Below, piece after piece: positions 19,170-28,205 of a stretch of DNA of 64,000 bases. The stretch covers positions 1 to 64,000 of the forward strand of contig JASAOO010003493.1 in NCBI GenBank assembly GCA_030849075.1, in the 5' to 3' direction. Within the stretch, counting starts at the first letter, position 1, and each line of letters begins with the position of its first letter. Source of the DNA: Zelonia costaricensis (taxonomy: Eukaryota > Euglenozoa > Kinetoplastea > Trypanosomatida > Trypanosomatidae). The notes below the pieces were generated by a model. The model saw nothing but the letters and a program-made list of their open reading frames with translations. It ran no database searches and was not told where the DNA came from. A program made the position numbers and the translations under genes.

Positions 19170-20936
19170 TCAGAGCAGCTCGGCGAGAGCGACGTCGTCG
19201 TCGTCCCCACCGCTGCCGTCGTCTGCAGCGAGCTCGATTTGGTTGCTCCGCGTGACGCGCTCCACCAACGCGTTCGTGGCGAGCAGCGCTTCTTTGGTCA
19301 GGGTGCCGGCGGTGCTCTGGAACAGCAGGAGCTCCTGGACGATGGCGACGACGAGGCGCATCGGCTGGTGGCGGGCCGTGTGACCGAGCCGCGTACCGGA
19401 CGACGCCTTGGCGACGGCTGTCATAACCGGCACACGCAGCGTCGTCGGCTGGCCGTCCACCACCGCAGGCGCGAGTGAGAGCGCGCTCAGCAGCAGCGCG
19501 TAGTAGCCGCTGCGCACGAGCAGCTCCGTGTCGCTGCCGCCGTACCCCTGCACCATGGCCGTGGCAAACGCCTCCAGTGACTCGGGGGCCGCCGCGAGCG
19601 CAGGCGCCAGCTCCGCCGCTGCGTCGCTGGGCGACCCCGTCGACTCGTTTCGGACAACGTTGATGGCGCAGCAGAGAGCGAAGAGCTCCACGTCGGCGTG
19701 CGAGCTGGCCAGCGGCGGCGTCGCAGAGGCGAGAACGTCGAGGGCGAACTCGGCAAACACCGCCGTCTTGTGTGTCGCCCGCAGGGCGTGCGGCAGCACA
19801 TTCGTGATGTTCGTTAGCACCCGGAGCGCCGGCACCTGTGCTGCGCGGTCCCGCATCTGCGCCACGAGCGCCGGCACCAGCGCCAGCAGCCGGTCCGCCT
19901 CGCGTGAGAGCGTCGGCGTCGCCGTCAGCACCTCTAGCACCGCCAGCGCAGAGCCCTTTGCATCCGGTGAGGTAAGGAGCCGGCCAAGCTTCTCGAGCCC
20001 CTCGAGACGCGCGAAGGCGAGCGGCACGGAGGCGCCGTGGTGTGCGGCCAGGTACGCGCTGCCGTCGTTGTGCGCAAACACGAGTGTCAGCAGCACGCGC
20101 ATGGAAAGCGCCGCGCAGCCGCCTGCGGGTCCGTCCACGTTCGGCGGCGTCGCGGACGTGCAGAGACTCGCCGCTCGCGCTTCGAGGCTGTCGGCCGTCC
20201 CGTCAGACCCGAGCAGCGGCGAAGACCGCGGCGCCGCGGCCATCTTGCGCCGCTGCGACCAGTGGGCTGTGCCGCTCGTCGGCGACTGGGCCATCGGCGT
20301 GGGTGCCGCCTCGCTTCCGTCGTCGGACGCCAGGGAGTCCACGAGAAACGCCACCACGCACTCCTGGCAAAGCGCTTCGGCTTCAGCGTGTGGAGTGAGG
20401 CACAGGAGAAGTCGCAGCGCGACCCGCCGCAGCGCGGTAGGGCGAACGCAGCACAGCCGCTCCACGAAGACGGCGATGGCGCCGGCGCGCCGCAGCGCCA
20501 GCACCACCCTCGTCACGCCGATACGCTCGAAAAAGGCCACGAGCTCACCGAAGGACGCGTGCGATGCCGTCTGTGCAGCGGCCTGCGCCAGAAAGACGGC
20601 CATGTCCGCCACCTCCTCGTCCTTGCGCCGAAGCAGGTCGAGCTCGGCGCCACCAACGTTGTCACCCACGGTGCGGGCAGACGCCGGCGATGCGCTTGAT
20701 CGAGCGGTCGGAGAGGACACCCCGGCCGACGACGGCGACTGAGACGCGCGAAGGCGCTTCACGGGAGGAGTGGCAGTGAACGAAAGCTCAGCAGCGAAGC
20801 AGGCGTCCGGGGCGGGACACGGCGCGGACCAAGCAATCTCGCTCGGGTCGTCGCACCACGGGGCGGAGCCCACGGGAGTGGCCCGCAGGTCTGCTACGTC
20901 GCCGCCGACGTCACGGCCCGTGCGAGAGCGCTTCAT
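19170..20936 (-). CDS. Armadillo-like helical-repeat protein, possibly WAPL-like cohesin release factor
   Basis: The 588-residue product starts MKRSRTGRDVGG at the ATG 20934-20936. A longer frame to 21239 begins at GTG and runs through a pyrimidine tract, so it was rejected. The first ~100 residues are Ser/Pro/Ala-rich and basic. The remainder is almost entirely Leu/Ala-rich helices in pairs, for example MAVFLAQAAAQTASHASFGE, LVAFFERIGVTRVVLALRRA, and a later LRVLTNITNVLPHALRAT, and ends in a very acidic stretch (GGDDDDVALAELL). This order (disordered head, helical-repeat body with a motif like the WAPL domain's first repeats) suggests a cohesin-release factor acting in the nucleus. The similarity is faint and a generic armadillo protein is the alternative. 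Confidence 0.8.
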   Translation of the reverse strand: MKRSRTGRDVGGDVADLRATPVGSAPWCDDPSEIAWSAPCPAPDACFAAELSFTATPPVKRLRASQSPSSAGVSSPTARSSASPASARTVGDNVGGAELDLLRRKDEEVADMAVFLAQAAAQTASHASFGELVAFFERIGVTRVVLALRRAGAIAVFVERLCCVRPTALRRVALRLLLCLTPHAEAEALCQECVVAFLVDSLASDDGSEAAPTPMAQSPTSGTAHWSQRRKMAAAPRSSPLLGSDGTADSLEARAASLCTSATPPNVDGPAGGCAALSMRVLLTLVFAHNDGSAYLAAHHGASVPLAFARLEGLEKLGRLLTSPDAKGSALAVLEVLTATPTLSREADRLLALVPALVAQMRDRAAQVPALRVLTNITNVLPHALRATHKTAVFAEFALDVLASATPPLASSHADVELFALCCAINVVRNESTGSPSDAAAELAPALAAAPESLEAFATAMVQGYGGSDTELLVRSGYYALLLSALSLAPAVVDGQPTTLRVPVMTAVAKASSGTRLGHTARHQPMRLVVAIVQELLLFQSTAGTLTKEALLATNALVERVTRSNQIELAADDGSGGDDDDVALAELL

Positions 20937-21686
20937 GAGAGTCAGAACCTTTAGCCAGCAGCTTAGACCAGGCGCGTGGGACGCAGAAAGGGGCGGGTGG
21001 GGGGAAAAAGCCGCGCCAGCGGTGCGGTGCGTGGCGTCCGTGTGTGTTGGAAGCCTCAGCGCGGAGACGTGCGTTGAGGGGGAGGGCGGGGCGGGGCGGG
21101 GAATGAAGGAGGAATGGACCAGCCGGCCAAAGGTGGAGGGAGGAGGGATGGGGGATGGGGGGGGGGGGGGGAATGACGCCAAGGCGAAGGCACGCCACAC
21201 GCCCAACTCCACCTTGTCGTTTGAGTTGAACGTCGTCACGGCGGCTCGCGTGACGGAGGAGCACTGGAGTGGTTACGGTGCTTTGCAGGTCTCACTCACC
21301 GAGCCAGCAGAGCAAAAAGGCGAGGCGACGCAGGTTGTGTTCGCTTCTCGTTGAGTCTCGAGCAGATGTGGCAGCGCCTGTGTGCGATGGGTCTCTTCTC
21401 GGTCGGCCGCCACTCACGTGCGTCCGTCCGGGGGGCCAGTGGAGCCGGTGTCTATGTTCAATGGTGCAGCTGAAAAGCCCAACAGCGGCTGTGCAGTTGT
21501 GCGTACGACAACGAGGTCCGCTTGTGGAGCAGGGATCGAGGAAGAGGTGCTTGGCACGACGCACAACTCCCCTCTCTCCCTCTCTGCACTTCTCCTACCC
21601 CCTTCACGCACTGCGGAAGTGGTGCAGCTGGAGTTCGTTCCATTGTATCAGGTCACTCGTTGGCTCTCTGCCAAGAGACATCGCGC
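20937..21686 (-). other. Spacer between the FHA-BRCT and WAPL-like genes
   Basis: A prominent plus-strand purine tract at 21130-21173, including about 12 consecutive G, is the sense pyrimidine tract for the WAPL-like gene; a second run lies at about 21080-21110. Nothing coding was recognised. Confidence 0.58.
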
Positions 21687-22967
21687 CTAGAGCGAGCCAG
21701 GGACTTTGCCGCGCAAGATGGAGTCGTACAGCTTGTCGAGGTCGTCGTCGCCGAGAACAACAGTCCCACCCTTCTTTCCGCGGATAACCTCGCCCCCAGA
21801 GGCGGCGATGATCTCGCTAGCCACACTCTTCGTCTTGCTCGACAGCTCCGCCACGTTGAAGGAGACCCCGCGGAGAAGCGGGGCGGCGTCGGCGCGGAAG
21901 ATGACGCGCTCGAGCGCGGCGGCCGAGTACGTGTGCTGGTCGGTTTTGAGACCAACAATGTGACGCCGGGCATCGTCCAGCTCGGCCTTCTCGTTGCAGA
22001 TGTACTGCACCGACACGACAGGAATCCCGCGTGCGACGGCAATGATGAACTTCGGCGTGCGCACCGGCGGCGTGGAAACGACGAGAAGGTTCGCTTTGGT
22101 GATGTCCACCACCACCCGGCCCTTCAGTTCACGCACCCGCTTCGCGATGGCAGCCCGCTCGTCGGCCTCCATGCCGGTCAGGCAAACGTGCGGCGGCGCT
22201 GCTGCCTTCCCGTTGTGGGAGGGCGATGCGGGGGAGGGCGTCTTTACCGCATTGACTGGCGGTGCTGCAGCTGCTGTCGCCGTCTTCGGCTTGACAATCG
22301 TCTTCCGTTTCGCCGTGGCGTCCGGCGGCGTCGGCTCCGCCTTTGCGCGCTTCGCCGGCGCCGACTTTACCGCCGGTGTCTCGCGCCTGCCCGCCTTCCT
22401 CGTTGGCGCGGCGGGGCTCGCCGTGGCGGCGGTGGCCGCCTCCGTCACGAGGCTGCCGCTGTCGTCAAGGTACGGGACGTTGCTGCGGCGGGTTGCGGCG
22501 CTCGACTTGGTCGCTCGCCGGGTTTGAGCCGCCGAGGCGGAGAGCGGAGTGTCGAGCGCTTCGGTCTTGCGCGTGGGCCTGGACGGCGGCGTGGGCAGCT
22601 CCGCCGGCTGCTGCTCCTGCGTGGGCGGCGCATCCGTGAGCGTCTCGAGTGTGCACTCGACGTCACCAAAGACGATGCGGCAGCCGGGGGACAGCTGATA
22701 GTAGCGGTTGGCTTCGAGTCGTATGCCGGGGCCGGGTCGGATGCTAAGGAAGGTGCCGTTGGTGCTGTTGCAGTCGCTGATCCACGCATCGCCGTTGGCG
22801 CCGATGTCGAGGAAGGCCTGCATGCGGCTGATGGCGGCGAGCGGCGACTCGAGGTTGATGAAGGAGACGCCCTCAACGGGCACGCTGCTACGCCCCACCA
22901 CGTTTTTACCGACCTGCAGCGGGTACTGCTTCTCCTGCGCCACCAACGCGTACGCCGTCGGGCCCAT
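21687..22967 (-). CDS. FHA and tandem-BRCT protein (MDC1/NBS1-like mediator)
   Basis: Probable nuclear phosphopeptide-binding adaptor in the DNA-damage response. The 426-residue product has an N-terminal FHA domain (about 17-110) with VVGRSS (23-28), a serine at 47 in the phosphate-binding loop, and NSTNGTFL (67-74). A basic linker (112-255) rich in Ala, Pro, Lys and SP/TP sites such as KTPSPASPS follows. Two BRCT-like modules end the protein: the first at about 258-340 (HVCLTG, LKGRVVVDITKANLLVVSTP, GIPVVSVQYI), the second at about 350-426 (LLRGVSFNVA, ASGGEVIRGKKGGTVVLGDD). FHA, long linker, paired BRCT is the MDC1 layout; NBS1 has these domains adjacent. The FHA histidine of the SxxH motif is replaced (SRMQ). 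The ATG is at 22965-22967. Confidence 0.9.
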   Translation of the reverse strand: MGPTAYALVAQEKQYPLQVGKNVVGRSSVPVEGVSFINLESPLAAISRMQAFLDIGANGDAWISDCNSTNGTFLSIRPGPGIRLEANRYYQLSPGCRIVFGDVECTLETLTDAPPTQEQQPAELPTPPSRPTRKTEALDTPLSASAAQTRRATKSSAATRRSNVPYLDDSGSLVTEAATAATASPAAPTRKAGRRETPAVKSAPAKRAKAEPTPPDATAKRKTIVKPKTATAAAAPPVNAVKTPSPASPSHNGKAAAPPHVCLTGMEADERAAIAKRVRELKGRVVVDITKANLLVVSTPPVRTPKFIIAVARGIPVVSVQYICNEKAELDDARRHIVGLKTDQHTYSAAALERVIFRADAAPLLRGVSFNVAELSSKTKSVASEIIAASGGEVIRGKKGGTVVLGDDDLDKLYDSILRGKVPGSL

Positions 22968-23604
22968 TGCTGCTACTTCCAGTAGGACCGATAGTTACAC
23001 AAGGCAACGCGCCGCCTCAGCAGACCGGCGCACGAGTTCTGCACGCAGTGGGAGCAGGTGGAGGGAGCAGCGTGCAGTCGACACCGGTGGTCCGCCGTGG
23101 TGAATGGCGCCACGGCAAGTCGAGCGCGATAAGAGTTGGGCCACGGGGAGGTGGAGATTGGGGAAGGCGAGGGGGAGAGAGAGAGAGGCGCATAGGAAAC
23201 GTGCACACGACCGCGGGGCACCAACCGCTACGTGGTGAGTGGCGTAAGACGATCCAAAAGCGCGCCGCGATGCGTTCAGCTTCTCCGTTGGCGTCCCGCG
23301 CTGGAGCCGGAGTGTAACTCGGCACCACGTTTCACTACTAGATCGCACTTGGCGTTTAGGGGGGGGGGGTGATTGGGTGTAGACGGTTAGCAGCGTCAGC
23401 GCATCACGCGTCATCAGCTCGAGGTGTCTGGGAAGCAGAAAAAAAACGGGGCAGGGCGCCGCGTCTTTCTTCGCAAAGCAATCAGCAATACCGTGCAAGC
23501 TAAAAGCACAAACACGCCCTCAAACACACACGCGGCATAGCGTGCTGCACTTCACCCACGCCGCCGTCAGGAGCAGCGCGACAGACTGTCTTGTAGTGGA
23601 ACGA
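22968..23604 (-). other. Spacer between the Roadblock/LAMTOR4-like and FHA-BRCT genes
   Basis: The plus-strand G/A run at about 23145-23188 (with a GA repeat) is the likely pyrimidine tract for the FHA-BRCT gene. A G10 run is near 23360-23370. No gene is supported. Confidence 0.55.
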
Positions 23605-23901
23605 CTACAGCGTCGCGGTGTTCGTCGGACGCTTCGCCACGACGCCGTAGACCGTGTCTCTATTCTGTACCGTCGTCGCAATGTAGACGACGTCCTCAAA
23701 CTTCATGGTCACCCGCTTCATCCACTCGCCTTCCGCAAAGAGGGCTGAGCACTGCTGCAGGATGGCGTGGGCGAGCACCTGCTTCTCCTCGACCGCGAAA
23801 TCGCCACTGTACTCGACCACTCGCCCAGAGCTGGAGAGCACAACGAAGCTGTTGATGCCCTGACTGAGGAGCTGGTCCTTCACAATGGACAGCTGCGACA
23901 T
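23605..23901 (-). CDS. Roadblock/LC7-fold small protein, LAMTOR4-like
   Basis: A 98-residue protein that appears to be a single Roadblock/LC7 domain. The order strand-helix-strand-strand reads as SFVVLSSSGRVVEYSGDF, a helix EEKQVLAHAILQQCSALF, then MKRVTMKFEDVVYIATTVQ and DTVYGVVAKR. The phrase VVLSSSGRVVEYSGDF and the short spacing to the helix match the Ragulator subunit LAMTOR4, which is also about 99 residues; LAMTOR4 helps tether Rag GTPases and TORC1 signalling to lysosomes. A dynein Roadblock light chain or other longin-like regulator is the main alternative. The frame could be extended 19 codons to a GTG, but the ATG at 23899-23901 follows a sense-strand TTTTCTTTCC tract and an AG at about 23928. 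Confidence 0.82.
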   Translation of the reverse strand: MSQLSIVKDQLLSQGINSFVVLSSSGRVVEYSGDFAVEEKQVLAHAILQQCSALFAEGEWMKRVTMKFEDVVYIATTVQNRDTVYGVVAKRPTNTATL

Positions 23902-24557
23902 GACGCCCCCGCCGGAATGGCCGCACTCGATATTGACGGAAAGAAAAGCCGCACTCACAGGCGACTTGATTTATTGCGGTGCACACCTGCTGCCCAGCTC
24001 CGTGTGTGTGTGTGTGTGTGTGGCACGGGTAGAAAGAACGACGTGACGGGGAGTGCTGGTTGCTGCGTCGCGCACACGACAACCGCATGTGCAGTTCGTG
24101 TGAAGGAAGGAGAGACGGGCCGAAGGGAGGAGTACGGGGTGGAAGGCGTGTGCGTTTGCACACATGACCGGTGTTGCTTTAACGCTGTCGCTGCGTTGTT
24201 GGCAGCTTAAAGCAGGGGGAAGGAAGGGGGGAAGGAAGGTGCCGCCCCAAGTTCCGGTTCACTCACACTTCTATGAACGTGGCACTGTCTTGTGGTGCCC
24301 TCGCCGTGGTAAGTGCGCACACACACAGGTCGTGTACGTCCTGTTTTTTTTTTTTCGGGGGGGCGGCGGCGGACTGAGAGCGGCCCTTTGCAGGCACCAC
24401 CTCCGTCTTGCTGTGATTCGTCTTCTTTGCATCCTTGCACGTGTGAGAGGCCCTCTCAGGTGAAGACCCTGAGTGTACGGCGTGATGCGGGCCGGAGGTG
24501 AGTCAGCGCTGTGTGAGACCGGAGTGCGCAGCAGCGATGGGGGCGGCAGTCCCCGCG
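23902..24557 (-). other. Spacer between the LYR-like and Roadblock-like genes
   Basis: A short sense pyrimidine tract (plus strand GGAAAGAAAAG, about 23938-23948) lies close to the Roadblock-like ATG. A TG microsatellite lies at 24001-24022, G/A-rich DNA at about 24211-24240, and a T12 run followed by G7 at 24344-24362. No gene is supported. Confidence 0.55.
24001..24022. repeat. (TG)n microsatellite
   Basis: Eleven uninterrupted TG-type dinucleotides on the plus strand, read as CA on the sense strand, about 100 bases upstream of the Roadblock-like gene. Confidence 0.85.
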
Positions 24558-25169
24558 TCAGTAGTGCTTCTTGGGTGTCTTGCGCATCTTGGGCTTGCCC
24601 TGAAAGTGCACGTAAAGCTCCTCCTCGAAGCTGAGGTCCTCGAGAACCATCGGCTTCGGCCGGTCGCGCCAGTGGGGTCCCATAAAGTGCTGCCGGTCGG
24701 TCAGCTCCTTGTGCTTGGCAATGGCGTCGGGGTCCATGTTGCCGTAGCCCCAGTTGGACATCGGCACAAAGTCGCGCTTGCCACGGCTGTGGTTGAACGC
24801 ATCAGGGCTTTCCCGCTCATCGCGGCGGCGGATAAGCTTCTCGTGGTTCTCCATGGGATTCACTACGCCCCAATCGTACGCCTCACTTGCGTTTGGCAAA
24901 AGGCGCTGCCGCGACTTGGAGTGGCACATGCGGCCGTACGAGATGCGGTCGAGGCAGCTCGCAAGCTGCAGCTGCAGGGTGTGGCCGCCGTCGCCGCGGT
25001 GCTCGAGCCACTTGTCGCGCACCTCACGCAAGGTGTGCTCGCGCACAAGCTTGTCGCGCACGAGGTACGCCAGCGCAAGGCACTCCTTGTACAGCGCCAG
25101 CTTCGCCGTGCGGCTGTGGATGTCCTTGCCCTTGGCAAGCGGCAGCGACTGCAGCACCTGCTTGCTCAT
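24558..25169 (-). CDS. Small LYR-motif-like protein, probably mitochondrial
   Basis: A 203-residue basic protein of unsettled function. The N-terminal part has a pattern seen in LYR proteins: ALYKECLALAYLVRDKL (about residues 24-42), in which Leu-Tyr-Lys stands for Leu-Tyr-Arg, followed by REHTLREVRDKW and a helix LQLQLASCLDRISYG. LYR proteins are small mitochondrial factors that bind acyl carrier protein and serve in assembly of respiratory complexes, Fe-S clusters or mitoribosomes. The rest (90-203) is rich in aromatic and charged residues, with NWGYGNMDPDAIAKHKEL and a basic end KPKMRKTPKKHY, which would fit a ribosome- or complex-associated extension. The assignment is tentative. The ATG at 25167-25169 sits just downstream of a CA-repeat leader. 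Confidence 0.8.
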   Translation of the reverse strand: MSKQVLQSLPLAKGKDIHSRTAKLALYKECLALAYLVRDKLVREHTLREVRDKWLEHRGDGGHTLQLQLASCLDRISYGRMCHSKSRQRLLPNASEAYDWGVVNPMENHEKLIRRRDERESPDAFNHSRGKRDFVPMSNWGYGNMDPDAIAKHKELTDRQHFMGPHWRDRPKPMVLEDLSFEEELYVHFQGKPKMRKTPKKHY

Positions 25170-25189
25170 TCACCAAGAACGGTGTGTCT

Positions 25190-25230
<41 letters not shown>

Positions 25231-25877
25231 CGCGGGTTTGGGTGTCTTCGCTTTCGTGTACTACGTGTTAGTCAAGACGAGGCGAGGCACCGTCATGCCA
25301 ATTGCATGTGAAGGCCCAAGATGCACACTCACAGCAGCAGCGAGGAGTGCAACCCGGAGGAGCTCCATACGGGAGCAGCTGTCCCGTCCGAGTGGGGGCA
25401 CAAGCGGCACTTGAGAGGGGCACCTGCTTACCGCAGCGCCGCCACGTGTGTGTTGGTTGCACCTACGATGTGGCTGGGCCAGGAGAACGCCCACGCCGCT
25501 TCTGTGTGGTGCGCAGACGAGGCTCGCTCGGATTGCCGATGAAGTTGCTTTCACCACGGGTGGCAAAGTAGAAACACACAACGGGAACGCACGGGGGCAC
25601 CCACACTGAGGCGGGTACTTAGAGGAGGGCGGGGATGGCGTGTAGGAGCAGACACCCACGCGGCTGCTCGGCTGTGCCTTCTTTCCTTTTCTTCTCTATT
25701 CATCGGCATATCGCTGGCACCTCGACCTCGCTCCCCTGCTTTGGCTAGGTTTGCCAGCAATGGACCGTCTATGCGTTTCGGCTACCCGAGCACGTGCGTG
25801 ATTTCTATGGGCAGGGTAAGCAACACTCACTAAAAGCAAAGGAGCAGCAGAGACGACGACGGCGCTCCTGTCGGTCG
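25170..25877 (-). other. Spacer between the POLD3-like and LYR-like genes
   Basis: The main feature is the CA repeat (sense strand) at 25181-25230, directly before the LYR-like ATG. A short plus-strand purine run at about 25620-25637 is the only other tract noticed. The remainder shows no coding features. Confidence 0.5.
25181..25230. repeat. TG-rich microsatellite abutting a start codon
   Basis: About 50 bases of TG/TC dinucleotides on the plus strand, uninterrupted TG for about 28 bases. On the sense strand this is a CA repeat ending in two CAG trinucleotides only about 20-26 bases before the ATG of the LYR-like gene. Confidence 0.88.
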
Positions 25878-27470
25878 CTAGGGCGCACACGCGGGCTTGA
25901 AGAAGGACAGCAGCGTTTTGGCTGGCGCTGCGGCCGTCTTTTCGCGTCCGTCAGCCTTGGCGGCAGCACCGCGCGCGCTCGACTTCTGCGCCGCTGCGTG
26001 GTTCGGAGGCGACACCGGCGCTGCCCCAGCGGCCTTCTGGTTGGGGGTGCCACCGCCACCCTCGCCGCCGCCGCTGCGGACGAGCTCGGCGGTGCGCCGG
26101 TGGTACTCGTCGTCGCTGATGAGCTCCCCAGTTGTCTTGTGCTTGTAGCACGGCACGTCGCAGCAGACGTACTCGCCGTCCTCCACCCGCATCTCCGTTT
26201 GCACCTCGCGCACGTACGCCTTCTGGAACTCGACCACGGCGGTGTTGAAGAAGGAGCCCAGTGTGCTCTGCGCCGCGCCCGCCTCCTCCGCAGTCCCCGA
26301 GCCGCTCTTCCTCGCTGTCACCTCCTTCTTCGCGGTCGCCGGCGCCTGCACCGGCGCGGCGGGGCGGAAGGCCAGCGGCGGGGCGTCGTCGCACATGATC
26401 ACGTCGTCGTTGGACGCCGACACCTCCACCACGTCGAAGACCGGCGCCTCTTCCTGCACCGAAGGCTCCGTGTGGCTGCTCCTGTCCTCGCTCTGGCTGA
26501 AGCGGTTCGTCGCCTCGCCCTCCTCGTCGTCGTCCAAGAAGCTCGACGACACGGCGGCGGCGGCAGGCGTCCCGGCGGCCACGCCGGACGCCTTTTTCTT
26601 CGATGCCCGCGCCAGCTTCGCGAGGCTCGTCGTGGGCTCCGTCTTTGCCGCCTTCTTCGGCCGCGCCGATGCGCGTGCGGCCTTCGCAGCGGCTCCCGCG
26701 GTGGAGGGGGCGGCGGCGGTAGCGGCACCGCCCTCCTCCCGCACCCGCTTCAACGCCGCCGCCTCCCTCATCTTGTCGAAGATTGTCGGCTTTGGCGCTA
26801 CAGCCGGCGGCGTCGGCGCCGCCGTGACCGGCGCTGGTGCGGGCGGTGCGGCTGCTGCAGGTGCCGGCGCCTCCTCCTCCTCTTTTACAGGCAGCTCTGA
26901 CGGGGAAGCTGGCGGAGGCGCGGCAGCGGCGGGGTGCGCTGAACGAGGGGGCGAGGGCGGCAGCGGCAGCGGTGCGGCGACCTCTGGAACTGCCACACTC
27001 ATCGGCGGCGCCGGAGCAGCGGCGGGGGCCTTCGCCTCGGCTGCCGCCTTCATCGGCTCAAGCTTTACCGGGGCGACGGCGGCCGGTGCCGGGGTTGTCC
27101 CGAGCGGGCGATTCTCCATCACGGTGCGCGACACGATGGGGTACGCACGAACGGACGGCGCGGAAGCTGGACAGAGGTGTATGGGCAGGGAGGAGACCGC
27201 CGTGTGCGTCGGGTAGGCGGCGGTCAGTAGGGCGTACGTGGCCGCGTCACCGGTGATGCTGCCCGCCTTCCGCATCGCCACCGAGGTGGACTGGCCGCTT
27301 GCCGCCTCCTCTATGACACTCGAGAGGAGCGTGTAGGCGTCGTCGTGTGTGTCGGCGATGGCTGCAAAGATGGGCCCCATATCGTCCACCGACGTGCCGA
27401 GCTGAGCCGCCGCCTCTGGCACGCTGAGCAGCGGCCGCGTCGCAAGCAGCGCTACCACCTGCGTCTCCAT
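25878..27470 (-). CDS. PCNA-binding protein with two PIP boxes, DNA polymerase delta subunit 3-like
   Basis: A 530-residue, Ala/Pro/Lys-rich nuclear-type protein. The N-terminus (1-115) is ordered and helical (METQVVALLATRPLLSVPEA) and could be a winged-helix, as at the start of POLD3/Cdc27. A long low-complexity basic and acidic middle (120-395) follows. Residues 401-408 read QSTLGSFF, a canonical PIP box. A compact segment (about 415-460) reads VREVQTEMRVEDGEYVCCDV, similar in spirit to the conserved tail region of POLD3. The last 13 residues contain KTLLSFFKP (518-526), a second PIP-like motif at the usual C-terminal place. Together these suggest the polymerase delta accessory subunit that ties the enzyme to PCNA at the fork. 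Another PCNA client is the alternative. The ATG is at 27468-27470. Confidence 0.85.
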   Translation of the reverse strand: METQVVALLATRPLLSVPEAAAQLGTSVDDMGPIFAAIADTHDDAYTLLSSVIEEAASGQSTSVAMRKAGSITGDAATYALLTAAYPTHTAVSSLPIHLCPASAPSVRAYPIVSRTVMENRPLGTTPAPAAVAPVKLEPMKAAAEAKAPAAAPAPPMSVAVPEVAAPLPLPPSPPRSAHPAAAAPPPASPSELPVKEEEEAPAPAAAAPPAPAPVTAAPTPPAVAPKPTIFDKMREAAALKRVREEGGAATAAAPSTAGAAAKAARASARPKKAAKTEPTTSLAKLARASKKKASGVAAGTPAAAAVSSSFLDDDEEGEATNRFSQSEDRSSHTEPSVQEEAPVFDVVEVSASNDDVIMCDDAPPLAFRPAAPVQAPATAKKEVTARKSGSGTAEEAGAAQSTLGSFFNTAVVEFQKAYVREVQTEMRVEDGEYVCCDVPCYKHKTTGELISDDEYHRRTAELVRSGGGEGGGGTPNQKAAGAAPVSPPNHAAAQKSSARGAAAKADGREKTAAAPAKTLLSFFKPACAP

Positions 27471-28205
27471 TTCGTTTGTCGCGGCGCTGCTTTCGTGGTG
27501 CCGGTAGTTGTGATCTATGGAAGTCTCGTACGACTAAGGGTTTGTGTGGGAGAGGAATGGGGGAGGGGTAGTGCTCACGTGTGCCGAAGCGTGGCCCCTG
27601 TTACACTTGTGTTGTTCTTGGCAAGGCGCAGAAAGCAGGACGAGATCAAGTGAGGAGGCACTTGCACGATGACGCGTGTCCACCGCGTGGTGGAGGTGCC
27701 GTCGGAGAGCAAGGAAGAAGGAGGGAGGCGGGGTGGTGGGGGCAACGTGCTCGCGACTAGACGGAGAGCGGCACCCTTGCTCACGAGCAGGCGCACGTTG
27801 CAGCGCCTCCCTCCCTCCCCCTCCCCCTCCTCTCCCTTTTCCCCGGCCCGCGCGGCGGCTCTGCTTTTGCTTCCATACGACGTGCGAGGCGCACACATCC
27901 GCGTACGAACGACGTGGGCTCCAAAGGAGGAAGAGAGAGGGCGGAGTGGGAGGGGGGGGGAGGATGGCGGGAGCGAACCCACCGAGGGCACAACGGAGTG
28001 ACCCACCCAGCCATGCTTTCCTGAAGCACGAAGGTAGCTTATCGAGACGCACACATCACCCCACTACAGTTATTGTTGTCTTTGTTATTGTTGTTGTTGC
28101 TGTTGTTGTTGTGTGTGTTGCATTGGGGGGAGTCGACATTGAGGTGAAGATGGAAAGGCTCGGGGCCTCTGCCGCATTTCCACTTCGACTCCGCGGCGCA
28201 GCAGG
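27471..28205 (-). other. Spacer between the phosphatase and POLD3-like genes
   Basis: Two plus-strand purine tracts, at about 27709-27742 and 27922-27969, give sense pyrimidine runs; a CT-rich block between them (27803-27846) has the opposite polarity. A TTG-rich repeat at 28067-28120 lies just past the phosphatase stop. No gene is supported. Confidence 0.55.
28067..28120. repeat. (TTG)n-rich imperfect repeat (CAA on the sense strand)
   Basis: Imperfect TTG/TTA trinucleotides occupy about 50 bases on the plus strand. On the sense strand this is CAA-rich, about 85-140 bases after the phosphatase stop codon, and so lies in its 3' UTR. Confidence 0.8.

Noticed and set aside
20937..21239. 101-codon N-terminal extension of the WAPL-like protein
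   Set aside because: Begins at GTG and is encoded by the pyrimidine tract (Pro/Ser runs).
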